DNA of 64,000 nt from Paramecium tetraurelia (taxonomy: Eukaryota > Ciliophora > Oligohymenophorea > Peniculida > Parameciidae), in contig NW_001798967.1 of assembly GCF_000165425.1 (NCBI RefSeq), positions 531,657 to 595,656 of the forward strand, written 5' to 3'. Each line of letters begins with the position of its first letter. Position 1 is the first letter of the stretch. The position numbers and the translations under genes are program-made. Under the pieces are notes generated by a model, which had not been told where the DNA came from, ran no database searches, and saw only the letters and a program-made list of their open reading frames with translations. Of this stretch, positions 38,025 to 49,349 are shown one piece after another.

Positions 38025-39156
38025 TCATTAAAAGGAAACTGTGAATTAAGCAAAAACAGGTCTATGGTCACTACCTAGGATATCGAAATTTGCATCATAA
38101 TTTTATAATTTAATTTGTGATGGTTAATTTTCGTTGAAACCTTGAGTAGATGATAAGGTCTTAGATTGTTTATTTTCTTTAAATAGAATTCTATCACACC
38201 ATCCAGGTATTCTGAAATCATTTCCTACAGCCCATTAATTTTAGTATTCTAATAGTTTATAGGTCGGCGGAAAGAAAATCATTCCTTCTAAGAATTAGGT
38301 TTGGTAATCTATTTATAACCAATTGAATACTTAATGAATTATTTCTACTTAGATGCATCTAATCTTTTGAAAGCCATCCAAAAAAATCTGAATGGTTTCT
38401 TATGGTTTAAGTTGTAATTTTTTAATCTATCCTTGAATTAAAGTCCCCAGTCCAGATCAAATAATCGTATGGTACATTCTTGTGACTAGAATAAACTTCA
38501 TTTTCAAAATGAGATTCGAGCTTAGAGAACTATGTCTACCTCTTAGCCTCGGCATTCTATCCACTTTCAAGGTGACTATTTGCAAATAGGAATATTTTCT
38601 CATTAATATTAACTGAGATGGCTATGCCTCCTTTATTACCTACTATTCCCATGAAACCTTGTGAGAGTGTATATGGCCTTCCATTTTTAATTTTAGGGAC
38701 CAATAATACATGAGCAAATACGATTAGATGCATAGCATTGAGTGTTGCAGATTAAACTTTCACATAATTTTTGCCTAGTTCATCTTTTAACTTGGATTCC
38801 CAACTTCCTTTTGATTCACAAAGCAGAGATACAGCTATACTTCTTGAACATTCTTAGGTGCCTATAACAATTAAATCATGGTGAATTGATTCTATATTGA
38901 AGAGTCTCTTCAAAGAGTAACCAGGTATCATTCCATGCATATTCCATGTTATCACAAGTATTCTAATATCATTATCGAGAGTCCATTCAGATTTGAGTTA
39001 GTTCATCCATTTATATGTGCACTTATGATTAAGATGTAACATCAATTAATTGAGATGTCCAATTAGTTTTTAATCTTAAGAGAATTCACCGAAAAACCTC
39101 TAATTAAATAAAGGGAACGGAAGATGGTCTTATTGAGGAATAGATGTATTGTTCAT
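38025..39156 (-). CDS. Inositol polyphosphate 5-phosphatase-type enzyme (IPPc domain)
   Basis: Removes the 5-phosphate of phosphoinositides or soluble inositol phosphates. Seen: RILVITWNMHGMIPG (first Mg motif), VIGTQECSRSI, VGNKGGIAISVNINEKIFLF, ANSHLESGQNAEAKR, LIWTGDFNSRID (WxGDxNxR), and FPPTYKL then RIPGWCDRILFKEN (PAWCDRIL, second signature) and ILGSDHRPVFA. All catalytic motifs are present. A 22-bp intron near 38320-38341 is needed before QFLEGMIFFPPTY. Start is the first Met; no membrane anchor or extra domain. The exact substrate cannot be told. Confidence 0.9.
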
Positions 39157-39855
39157 AATCTATATTTTCCAGTTTTGATTTTTGATTTTATATTAAATTA
39201 TATATTTGGATTCCTTAAGATAACTGAAACTAATTTACTTTAATTCCTCAACCGATGGGTCAATTAATTAAGTGAAAAATTTCATAAAACTGAAGTCTAC
39301 AGGTTTAAATTTCAAAAAAATAATAATATTGAAAAATTACCGGTTTCAAAAAAACCAAAGTAATATTCTTATCCTTATGTAAATAATCTGATGTTATCTT
39401 AGGATTAAATAGCTGTAGAAATATAATTTAGGAGTTCATCGAATATTTCTATCCTCAAAATCAAACGATTATATTTTAAATGGTTACATTTATATGATAC
39501 AAATCTAAATTAGAAAGGAATTAAAATATTTATAAGTTCTCAATCAATTTACAATAGAACCCCTGATATTATTAGGTTAATCTATTTAGTTTAATTCTTA
39601 ATAAAAATAGGATGGGATATTTTGATATATATATTTGATGGAATGCATGAATTCCAAATCCGCAATTTTTATCATATGAGGTAGAAGTAATTAATGCTAG
39701 TGGTTGAATTTATGGACGATAGGGATGTTGTTTCTATCGTGGAATGAGTTTGAAAGGTATAGGAGAATACAACTAGAAAAAGTGATTATCAGAATAATAA
39801 ATTAATATTGCTAAAAATGAATATTCTTTATAGGTATGTGTGATGATGTAAATGT
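39157..39855. other. Intergenic region with a short hairpin
   Basis: About 700 bp. At 39716-39740 a perfect 7-bp stem ACGATAG/CTATCGT encloses an 11-nt loop. The region around it (39650-39800) is less AT-rich than the flanks but has no coherent protein frame on either strand. Confidence 0.4.
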
Positions 39856-41367
39856 TCATTTAATGTTTTAATTTTCTCCAAACTTCTCTTCAATCCATCT
39901 CATAGTAATTGATCCTGGTCTTTCAATTGGTAATCCGAAGGCTCTTGACCAGATGAGGTTGGCCATACATCCTAATGCTCTTGAGACTGCGAAAACAACA
40001 GTGTAATATTAGAATTCTCTCATTCCATAATGATAAAGGAGGACTCCTGAATGTGCATCAACATTTCTATGATAATAATCTATAAATACGGCCATGGGTT
40101 TTAGATTTTTCCGATGGTCTTCAAAACAGGTGGAATAACATGATAGCATTGTCTGACTAAGTCAACCAAGGGATCATCTTTGATGTGTCTAGCAGCAAAG
40201 TCCTTTTGATGGATGAAACGTGGGTCTGTATATCTTAAAACGGCATGTCCATATCCTGGGATGACCTTTCCTTCTCTGATGGTTGTGAGAACGTAATCTT
40301 GGATTTTTTCGTTTGAGATGTTTTCACCCAATTCTTCCTATAAAAGGTTTAATATGTTGAGATACTCTCATTTCCAAGAGCCATTTGAGAACTTCTTAGT
40401 TTGCAAGACCATGTAATGGACCAGCCAAACCATTGACACCAGCAGAATATGACAAATATGGATCTGCCAATGCTGATACCAACCAAATGTGTTGTGTGTG
40501 CACTCACATTACCTCCTTCATGATCAGCATGAATGCTTAAATATCCTCTCAAACATTCTCTAACCTCAAATGTATTATATCCAAGCATGTGAGCATAATT
40601 ACCAGCCCAGTCCAAATTGTCATCAGCTGAGATGATTTCACCATTCTTAAGTCTATAAACAAATAAATACCTTGTATTTGTGTCTGTAGATCAAGGCAGC
40701 GACTCTTGGGATTTTGGCCAATAAATCCATGGCATCTTCATAGAAGTATTCCCAATATTATGGCTTTGAAACCTTTCCTTGGTCATAGACTTGTTGGAAT
40801 TGAGAGTCCTTTTACAAAAACAACAATGTTTAAGATAACATTGTCATTGGGTGAGCAGCCTTTGGTAAACTCAAAATGAACTTTTATGTCTCACTATCCA
40901 ATTGTCCTCTTTATTTCCATTCTTATTGAACGTCAGCGAATTCTTGTTCGGCTAAAAGATATATAATAACATATATGTACATGGGAAGTCACCTGTGCAC
41001 AACAACCAAAACAAGGCTTCTGGTAAAGGCTCATGTCCATTCTCAGCCTTTTAGAGATATTCCTACAATTCAGGGATGTTGTAATCTCTCATTGTGATAC
41101 CCTATATGTTAAATATGGATGTATTACTGTTTTAGCATCCAACAATGATGCGTCGTAGAAAAGACCGAACACGTTTCTCATTCCTCCGATTGCTTAGTCG
41201 ACTGTCACTTTGCACACCTCCTTTGCTCCATATCTCTTTCTGACATCTCGCAATAAGGCTTATTTCACAGGCACGAGCTCTCTCATTCTCTTCTTCAAAA
41301 GTCCATGTGTATTGTTATACACACTTCTGTAAAACATTTACACTGCACTTCTAGAGTTCACTTACAT
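39856..41367 (-). CDS. CS: Mitochondrial citrate synthase, with a one-base frameshift
   Basis: Condenses acetyl-CoA and oxaloacetate, first step of the TCA cycle. Seen: a basic N-terminal presequence ([19 protein letters not shown]), [78 protein letters not shown] (catalytic His), [51 protein letters not shown] (second His), [18 protein letters not shown], and [15 protein letters not shown]. Five short introns fit. Between HLVG and SALADP the sequence is GGT-A-TCA, one base too many (around 40476-40478), so the frame breaks. A 40-bp splice there would repair the frame but delete the catalytic His. Either the gene is recently broken or the base is a sequencing error. Confidence 0.88.
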
Positions 41368-42692
41368 GATGATATATTATAATTATTAGCAAAAATTCAA
41401 GATATTATTTGCATTTATACATACCCTATGCGCATTAAATATAGCATAATTAAAAAGATTCGCTAATTTGCTAATTATTATAAAAATTATTTTTATAATT
41501 AGATATTTATTTTGTGGTTAATACTTTATTAAAAACTATTGATAACACTATTATTGCAATCAAATTATTCAAAAACTTGAGTAATCTCCAAAATTCCTTC
41601 CTCCAACTTCAATATGCCTTATTCCTCTTATTGTTTTGAAATCAACAAATCGCAATAAAAATATTATATTCCTTTAATTCTATTGATATGTCTACTTGTA
41701 TTTTCTTTCTAACTCATATATTGAGTTCAAATTATGAGAGGAATTTAAATAACAATTGCAAATCTGCGATATATATAAATTCATTTTATTTATCATAAAG
41801 AAGAAGGAATTGATATGAAGTAGTATTACCAGAAAATATACATATAATTAATCCTCTTTTGTCTGTTTGCTTTTCAATTAAATAAAATTCAATTTACAAC
41901 TTAATTGGGATTAATTTTACAATTTATTAATTATGATTTCTAGAATTAATAAATAAATCAGTTTTTATCTTCAAAATTCTGTTGAAGAAATCTAAATTAA
42001 GCTAATACTTGTCTTGCTTAGATTTATCTCTTTGATTTATGAACTAATTAGGGCAAGAATCTCATAAGATATATATGTATATATGAATAAAATTAATTAA
42101 AATTAAATTTAGAACATTATAGTTTTCTACTTTTAACTTCTTCAGAATTTAGATCATTCAAAAAAACCATTTATAAGGGGAAAGAGGTGTTAATTATTAA
42201 AAAGATATACAAATTAATTAGGAAGACGAAAAATCATTTAAAATATCAAAATACAAAATAAATAACACAGTTCTAGGTGAACTTAACAAATAAACAAAAT
42301 AATTTAATTTCATAATTCATTAAACTAAAAATATATATAGATTAAAATAATAGAGATGAATGTAAGTAAGAAGTTATATTTCAAAAAAAAATCTTAAATT
42401 AATGAAAATTATAAAGAATTATTTGGATAGACAAATAGGATCTGGTATTTAATTTTAATTTAAATGTTGTTAGTAACTTGAAAATGATGATTTAATGTAA
42501 CAAACATTAATTTATGGAGTTAAATAAATTATATTTGCTTGTCAAATAAAAGAGGATTGAAGAAAGCAAGATGGAATTATCTCACGATGTTCCTTCAAAT
42601 GAATAAACGATATAAGATGAGATAGGTAGTGATTAAAGACACTTAGATCACAACATATTAGTAACTTAAGCTGATTATAATTAATATAATTA
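41368..42692. other. Long AT-rich intergenic region
   Basis: About 1.3 kb between divergent genes, the longest gap in the window. One frame at 42571-42690 begins MELSHDVPSNEQTIQDE with protein-like composition and could be a 5' exon or an upstream small gene for the next feature, but no ordinary intron joins them. Nothing else was recognised. Confidence 0.4.
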
Positions 42693-43704
42693 ATGGATCA
42701 ATGTAAAACCTATTCTCACATTCGATCAATATCATCATATAAGTCTAAACATAGAATTTCTTATGAGTCTCGAGATTAAATCGACCCTAAAAAGAGGTCA
42801 ATAACATTTAGCGGTGACATTGATTTAGTCCAATCAATAAGTTGCCAAGAAAACTTGCTTGATTTATTGGGGAAGGTACAGAGATAGAAGCAATAATAAC
42901 GTTTATCTCTTTAAACTTCCTAAATGAAATTGCTTCCTCCTTTGAAAGTTGGTTAGGATGAAAATAAGATATAAAAACAGCAAGCAAGAAAATAAGTTAG
43001 TAATCATTATAACGAATTTACTATCCCAATGGATCCTTATAAAAAGCAGTTGTATTAAAAATTAAATATATATGGAAAATTCATTGAGCCAACTAATTAT
43101 AAAAAAGTGGATTATGAGGAAATCTAAGCATTGTATTATTTATTATAATTATGTTAGCAAATCAACAATTTCTAAAATATAATTTTAACAATATAGTCAG
43201 AATTAATAGACTATCAAAATATAAGAGCAAGATATATCATAAAATATGGATAAGTTATTTTAATAAGATTATGATACTTAAAAATTTGAGCAACAATATA
43301 ATTCAACCTTTGATCAAGATTATGATCTATTTTCTGAACAATAGAAAATGAATAAAATTATCAATGAAGCTTTGAAATTTAAGCAATAAAAAAGAGATCC
43401 TATAAATGCATCAAAAAGTGTCAAATAGAAAAGAACGTAAATGAGAATATATCTCGAAAATCAATACTAGAATGCATTAAACACTGTAATGAAAGAGATA
43501 AATGTGAATAAAGATGAGGATGACCTGCTTCTTAAAAAGAGATTTTAGAAAAAAATAAAATTAAATGCTTCTTCTCATCCTTCTAAAATCACTTCCCAGT
43601 ACACCAAAAAAGCTATATCTTCTTCAGTTATCCATCCAGACAGATAAAAGTTTGTAGATAAGACTCTAGAGATCTATGACAGATGCAATACTTCTCTTAG
43701 TTGA
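42693..43704 (+). CDS. Unknown Lys/Gln-rich protein
   Basis: Starts MDQCKTYSHIRSISSYKSKH, continues through SFSGDIDLVQ-like and LLDLLGKVQRQ segments, and uses a 25-bp intron near 43132-43156 before KSTISKIQFQQYSQ. The C-terminal half is Gln/Asp/Lys-rich (EQDISQNMDKLFQQDYDTQK) and helical, ending DKTLEIYDRCNTSLS. TGA is at 43702-43704. About 325 residues, likely disordered in part. No domain recognised. The start is the nearest Met after an upstream TGA in frame. Confidence 0.55.
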
Positions 43705-43733
43705 TGTATACAATATGATAATTTTTTTAATTA

Positions 43734-44483
43734 ATGTAATAATCTTTAATTGATTCTAACATTATTTAATCTACAACTGTTAAAACAATAAAAGAACTCA
43801 AAAAATTGGGAGACTCTCGAACTAACTTAGAAGCTGATGAGAATGAAGTAAATGATTCAACTTTGAGTGGAAAAAACACTCCTGAAGATGAAACTTCGAA
43901 AACATAAAACACTAAAATCACACTAAACAAGAAACCAAAATTGACCTTCAAACTTCAAACGCAAAATAGAATCACTTCAATGAAATAAACAGTTGTCAAG
44001 ACTACTGATGATGTGGCTGAATAAAGCAATGGGTTTAGAAAAGCATCACTAAGATAAGGTTCATTGAGGCTTTAAAGACCTCAACCTTAATTATAATTAG
44101 AATCAAATGATCCTGTTGATATGAATAATGCACTTAACTTAATTTTAACGAAATGTAAAACCATTAAAGAAGAATTTGAGTAATTATAACTCACTAATAC
44201 ATTGATAAATAAATACATCAAAAATGATAAACACTTTCATTTTTCATTTTAAGCATTTTTAGACAATTTAGTTTCAAAGGGAAAATTAGCTCAGACATTA
44301 ACTAATATATAAAAGCCAGTTCTACAAAGGATAGAGTTATTTACAATAAATCATGTTAAAAGATGCATATAAAAAAATTAAATATCTCAACAATTTGAAG
44401 AAAAAACTAAGCATGTTGACCTTCTTTTCAATCGGTATTACAAAGAGTTAACAAATATTGAATAAAATATCAAATATTTCTGA
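43734..44483 (+). CDS. Unknown protein
   Basis: A 249-codon intron-free frame, MQQSLIDSNIIQSTTVKTIK to NIEQNIKYF, ending at TGA 44481-44483. The first half is Thr/Lys/Ser-rich (EDETSKTQNTKITLNKKPKL) and probably disordered; the second half is helical (LNLILTKCKTIKEEFEQLQL, KHFHFSFQAFLDNLVSKGKL). It starts 29 bp after the preceding stop. No family recognised. Confidence 0.6.
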
Positions 44484-44768
44484 TCTAATTGATTAAATTT
44501 GTATTTAGTATTTAAAGAATGTTTAGAGAAATCACGTTATGAATTAAGTCACCATATTTTACTTCTTATTTTTTCTGATTCTAAAATTAGATTTTCAAAT
44601 TTAAGAAATATCTGGAATTTAAATGGAAATTTTTACATAACTTTCAAAAGAAAAGGAAAGCATTATCTTAAGTAAAATAAAGTATAAATTTTGGTAATAA
44701 TTATTTCTGTTTTAGATTTCTCTAATTATATTGAATGTACTATATAATTTTATATTATATAAAAATAA

Positions 44769-45200
44769 ATGATAAATTAAGAGGTTAGATTAAAATGGTT
44801 TTACAATTCTTTTAAGTCTGAATAAATTGAGTGTGCAAATATCTTCTCATGTTCAACCTATAAAAGATTTTTATTAGCAGTACGCCTAGGAGATGATACT
44901 TTGTTTAAAATAGATCAGAATAAATATGTTATTTTCCAAAACTTTGCTGGTAAACAAGGATAAAAATTTTATAAAATATAGATGAAAAATGATTTAAAAT
45001 TGATTGATAACAAAATACTAAGAAAGATCATTCTTTTGTTTAAGGTTCACTTGTTTCTTTTTACATAAGAAGTTGTTTGTAAAGGGCTTATAATTGATTT
45101 CTATGAAGCTCTTCTCTAGAAAATTGGATTCTTTTTTATCACATATGGGCTTTCATCTTGGCTTTAAATTTAGATTTAAATTTAGCTCCGTACAGATTGA
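44769..45200 (+). CDS. Unknown small protein
   Basis: A 143-codon frame, MINQEVRLKWFYNSFKSEQI to LRTD, ending at TGA 45198-45200. Composition is normal, with Trp and Cys (CANIFSCSTYKRFLLAVRLG, GLSSWLQ). No intron is needed. The previous gene ends 285 bp upstream in AT-rich spacer. No domain recognised. Confidence 0.5.
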
Positions 45201-45405
45201 GTAGGTTAAGATTTTGAAGGAAGTTTAGAATTAATGCATCCCATTAATTTATTTTAAATATTTATTTAAAACTGACTTATTCATGCTTATATACATGAAC
45301 ATATTGGTATTAATTATCCTAGATGACCATGTCTTATGATAATTTTATATAAATAAGAATAATACATAAGTAGTTATTTAAATAAATATAGAAAATATGG
45401 GGTTA

Positions 45406-45708
45406 TCAAATTTGTGTATTTTATTAACTTTCTGATAAACTTTTAGCTGAATAATCGGTATGTTCCATCTCATCTTCTGGGGAATCATATAAATTTAGAT
45501 TCTTAATAGCAAAGCTATTTTTTCTATAGACAGTTTATAATGGGGAATCATTTTCAATTTGTTGCATTATTTCATCAAATTCAAATTTCGACTTACTGTA
45601 ATTTGCACTCTAATTCATTTAGTAATTTGTAAATTTATTATTATTATTATTAAAGATAGTCAGGAATGCTTTATAATGTCTGAAATATCTTCTGATTTAA
45701 TTATACAT
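45406..45708 (-). CDS. Small Asn/Ser-rich protein, unknown
   Basis: A 100-codon frame, MYNQIRRYFRHYKAFLTIFN then an Asn run, SKSKFEFDEIMQQIEND, NLYDSPEDEMEHTDYSAKS to NTQI and TGA 45406-45408. The C-terminal part is acidic and Ser-rich, and looks like a phosphorylated tail. It could be a separate small gene downstream of the CK1 gene on the same strand. Confidence 0.5.
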
Positions 45709-45788
45709 TATTTTACATATATATAATATGTCATATATCTTTGTTAATTAAAAATATATTATTGATTAAAGAGAAATAATAATAAAAA

Positions 45789-47292
45789 TCAGTCAAGGAA
45801 ATTATAATGAATTGCCTTGAAATCTTGAATAGGGTTTTTGTAATTGTACAGTATTGATTTATAGTATAACAGGTTATACTTGAGTTCTAAATCTTGTTCT
45901 TCAAATTCTTATAGTTATTTTTCTGATTTAGGAGGCATGATTAATAAGTCCTAAGGATTGGCATCAAGAGTAGAGACTCTGGCTCTCTCTTTTTACTATT
46001 ATTAGATGGGACTTTTATTGTGTTAGGAATATCTAGAGAATTTTGATGGTTCATAGCTAATTGAATATCCGACCTTAACACTCTCTTTACTCTTTTTTTC
46101 ATCACTCAGACTGCTTTATTATTGGTTATCATCACTGGAGTGATAAACAGTTTTATCTTGGGACTCTGGAAACACAATTGTTTTATATAATTTTTTAATA
46201 GGAGTTTGTGATTATAGAATGAGTTTTGAGGATGATTCTTAAGGGATGTTATTTTATGTTTTTCTGAATTGTGATTTAGATTTGCTGAACACTTTTGCTG
46301 ATTTCGAGGTTTTAATGGACTTATTAGAATTCATTTTGCGATTTGCCTTTGCTCTTTGATTCCAGTCAAATGGCATATTCGGTTATACGTTAGTAATGGT
46401 AAATAACTCTTTTAATTATGAATAGCTAGGTTTCACTTTAGCAGACAGTCCTTTAACATACTTCATATATCTATACTAATAATAAGTTTAGGAATTTTAC
46501 TTAAAAATTGAATTTGGTAAGTTTTCACACAATTCTTCAGGAGACATATCTTTTTTTAAAAGTCCTATTTTCTCAAGTCTTTCATTGTCATCCTTGTCTA
46601 CACTCATCCAAGGGAGACTCCCATTGAGGAAATAAAGGATAATGTAGCCTAAGGATTCTAAATCATCTTTCTTATTTTATTCTTTTCCCAGATGAGCAGC
46701 TATACTTGCATATCTAGTAGTTCCAATGAATGATATTTTCTCCTTGCCTTTTTTGTTTGATTCTAAATTCTTAGCAATTCCAAAATCGATGAGATGTAAT
46801 TTGTCTGATTGTGATGCACCAAGGATGTTTTCTGGTTTAAGATCTCTATGGATGATGTTTCTTCATATTTTGAGAAAACGAATACTTCTTATGAATTTAT
46901 TCGAGGATTCCAATCATCTAATAAGCAATGTTACAAACACATTCATAAGAAAACTTCTTCATTTTTTTCTAATAATGTATGAGATCTTTTCCCAATAGAT
47001 TTTGGATCATAATCCTCATTCCTTTTTCTGATCCAGACCAGATAACTTTAGGCACACACGGAACTCCTTCCAAAGTTTTCAAAATTTCAACCTAATCACA
47101 ATTTACTATTGAGAATACCTCTCTGATTAAACTATTAAAATATGAAACCTCAGCCTTTTCTACTTTAATTGCTACATTCATGTTTTTTTTCTAAGATTTT
47201 CCCAAATATACTTTTCCAAATGACCCCTGTGCCAACATGGTGACTATTTGATATTCCTAGGCTATGACATCTCCAGGCTAAAAGTCTTACAT
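45789..47292 (-). CDS. Casein kinase 1-family protein kinase
   Basis: Seen: YQIVTMLAQGSFGKVYLGKS (Gly loop), NVAIKVEKAE (Lys), GVPCVPKVIWSG, MIQNLLGKDL, IHKKNIIHRDLKPENIL (a 25-bp intron is removed just before NIIHRD), LHLIDFGIAKNLESN, IGTTRYASIAAHLGKEQNKK and DDLESLGYIILYFLNGSLPW. The TTRYAS...DDLESLGY...GSLPW segment is diagnostic of CK1, which lacks the usual APE. The kinase ends at KPSYSQLKELFT, then a 180-residue Lys/Ser/Gln tail follows. TGA is at 45789-45791. CK1 kinases act on pre-phosphorylated or acidic sites; the target here is unknown. Confidence 0.92.
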
Positions 47293-47369
47293 CAATTTTA
47301 TATAATATTTTTTTTTAATTGATTATTTTAAATTAAATGATATTACACTAATTGTAAATAAACAGGCTA

Positions 47370-47928
47370 ATGTCTTATCATTACATCTAAGCAGATAGAT
47401 ATCGAAGATTAGAAAGCATTGCGCAGAATAATTAATATATTTTGGTAATATGTGCGTTTGTAATCTATCAAAAGTAAGGACAACTGTTGAGGGAAGAACA
47501 GAAAATTCTATCTTAATTTTCTATAATTATATTTGTATTGGGTACCATTCTTTGACCACGACAATCCTTTGTTATAGATAAATTTAGATTAAGTTGATTA
47601 TTCCGATATGGTAGTAGGCAATCTTGCTGCGGGATACCGATCATTAGAATATGGTTTTAGATTTGAATTACGAGAATTATCAAGTGGCGAGTTTATTTCT
47701 ACAATCGAAAGCTCAGGACTTATTGGCTAATTTTATATGCATCCCATTAATCTATGTTATTTTTAAATTAGAATATTAATTAAATTATGGCAAAAAATAA
47801 AAGCAAAGCTGTGCATGCTATCAAAATCAAACATAATGCTCCTTTTAGTTAAAAGATAAAAAAGAAGGAATAGAAGGGATAAAAGTAAAGGAGAGTGGGA
47901 GGTTTTAGATCATTGGCCAATTTCGATG
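47370..47928 (+). CDS. Small membrane protein, unknown; end overlaps RPF1
   Basis: MSYHYIQADRYRRLESIAQN, then a hydrophobic segment (YILVICAFVIY) and, after a 28-bp intron near 47474-47501, YWVPFFDHDNPLLQINLDQV and GNLAAGYRSLEYGFRFELRE. This strand is clearly coding to about 47750 (SGLIGQFYMHPINLCYF). No TGA occurs before 47926-47928, so as read the frame overlaps the first 140 bases of RPF1 in another frame. An unrecognised terminal intron or an upstream end is more likely than a real overlap. Function unknown. Confidence 0.5.
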
Positions 47929-48803
47929 TGAGTAGAATTAAGAATAAAGAAAAAAGAGTTCAGATCTTGGAGAGAAAATAAAATGAGTAGAAGAAAACAA
48001 AAAAAATGGAAAGAAAAGAAAAAGAAGCAAATCCCGATAGAGAAAAACTAGGTCCATTGACTATTGATGACAAAAGAGAATTGGATGAAAATTTTGTATT
48101 TGATGAAGATGATCAAGAAGAATTATAAAATGAAGAATTAATTGATGAATTCTAAAATTACTTCTAAGAAGGTCAGGATCCTAAAATTATTATTACTACT
48201 AGCGAAAGACCTTCTAGATAATTATTCGATTTTTTAAAAGATGTTAAAGATGTCTTTGGACCAGAAACTCATTATTGGCCTCGTAAACAATTTTCAATCA
48301 AAGAAATACAAGAGTATTCCATTAACAAAGGATATACAGAACTACTGGTATTCAGAGAACATAGAAAAGAAGTTAGTTAATTAATTTATGTGCATTTACC
48401 AGCTGGACCTACCTATAAGTTTAAATTAACTAATTACACACCCTGTGATGAAATCCATCATCATGGTAGATTCACTGATCATAATCCAGAATTGATTCTC
48501 AATCACTTCAATACAAAAGTAGGAAGAAGAGTAGGAAGAGGATTAGCAGCTCTCTTTCCTTCCAAACCTCAGTTCAGAGGCAGAAGAGTAGTCACTTTCC
48601 ATAACCAAAGAGATTTCATCTTCTTTAGACATCATAGATACATGTTCTAAGAAGAAGGATAAAAAGTTGCCTTACAAGAGTTAGGTCCTAGATTTACACT
48701 TCAATTAAAATAACTAAAATTGGGATTATTTAATGATGATGGAGAAATAGAGTTTGAAGCTAGAGATGATTACTATATAAAAAGAACAGCTGCTTTTTTG
48801 TGA
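47787..48803 (+). CDS. RPF1: Ribosome production factor 1, Brix domain
   Basis: Nucleolar 60S assembly factor that binds 5S rRNP partners in relatives. An N-terminal Lys-rich arm (KNKSKAVHAIKIKHNAPFS) precedes the Brix domain: KIIITTSERPSRQLFDFLKD, YTELLVFREHRKEVSQLIYV, HLPAGPTYKFKLTNY, LILNHFNTKVGRRVGRGLAA, LFPSKPQFRGRRVVTFHNQR, DFIFFRHHRYMF and LQELGPRFTLQLKQLKLGLF. These match human RPF1 throughout, including FHNQRDYIFFR and LGPRFTL. Intron-free, 339 codons, TGA 48801-48803. Confidence 0.95.
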
Positions 48804-49349
48804 TATTTATAATATCTTAATTTATTAATCAACTTTAATCTTCTAATAGACCTTAACAAAATTCTTATATGGTTCCAAATACTAATTCTCTTTTTATCTT
48901 TTCCATGTAATTATTATAAAATGTTCAAAGTGTTTAAAACTTCCTTTTATCAGCATATATTCTTCATCAATTTTTATATATAGATTTAATAAAGACAATT
49001 TTTACAATTAAAATATTTATTATATTAAACCATATTCAATTATATTATAATTTTTATCTTCTTATAAGAAAGAATCATAAACCACATAAGATTTTTATTT
49101 TAATACCCTGTAAACATAATTATAAAATATCTTTTTACTATGGTTTTAATAAATCTATCATTATTAAAGTTCTCTAATATCTATTAAGGGTTATTTCTTT
49201 TATAATAAACTTCATATATCATATTTGAGTATTATTCTAGAGTACTTTTAGTGATAAGTTAAATGAAGAGAGGGGGGGAGATACAAAATCAAAAATCAAT
49301 AATAGCAAATTCCAATATTTAAAATTTAATAATACTAGTTGTTTAATTA
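48804..49349. other. AT-rich intergenic region
   Basis: About 550 bp of AT-rich sequence with no gene seen. It contains a run of seven G (around 49272) inside a purine tract, which is unusual for this composition. Confidence 0.45.

Noticed and set aside
43151-43351. Plus-strand protein MLANQQFLKYNFNNIVRINR
   Set aside because: A 25-bp intron places the true frame elsewhere; this frame starts inside the intron.
49265-49285. G-quadruplex at the G7 run
   Set aside because: A single G run without three partners nearby cannot form an intramolecular quadruplex.
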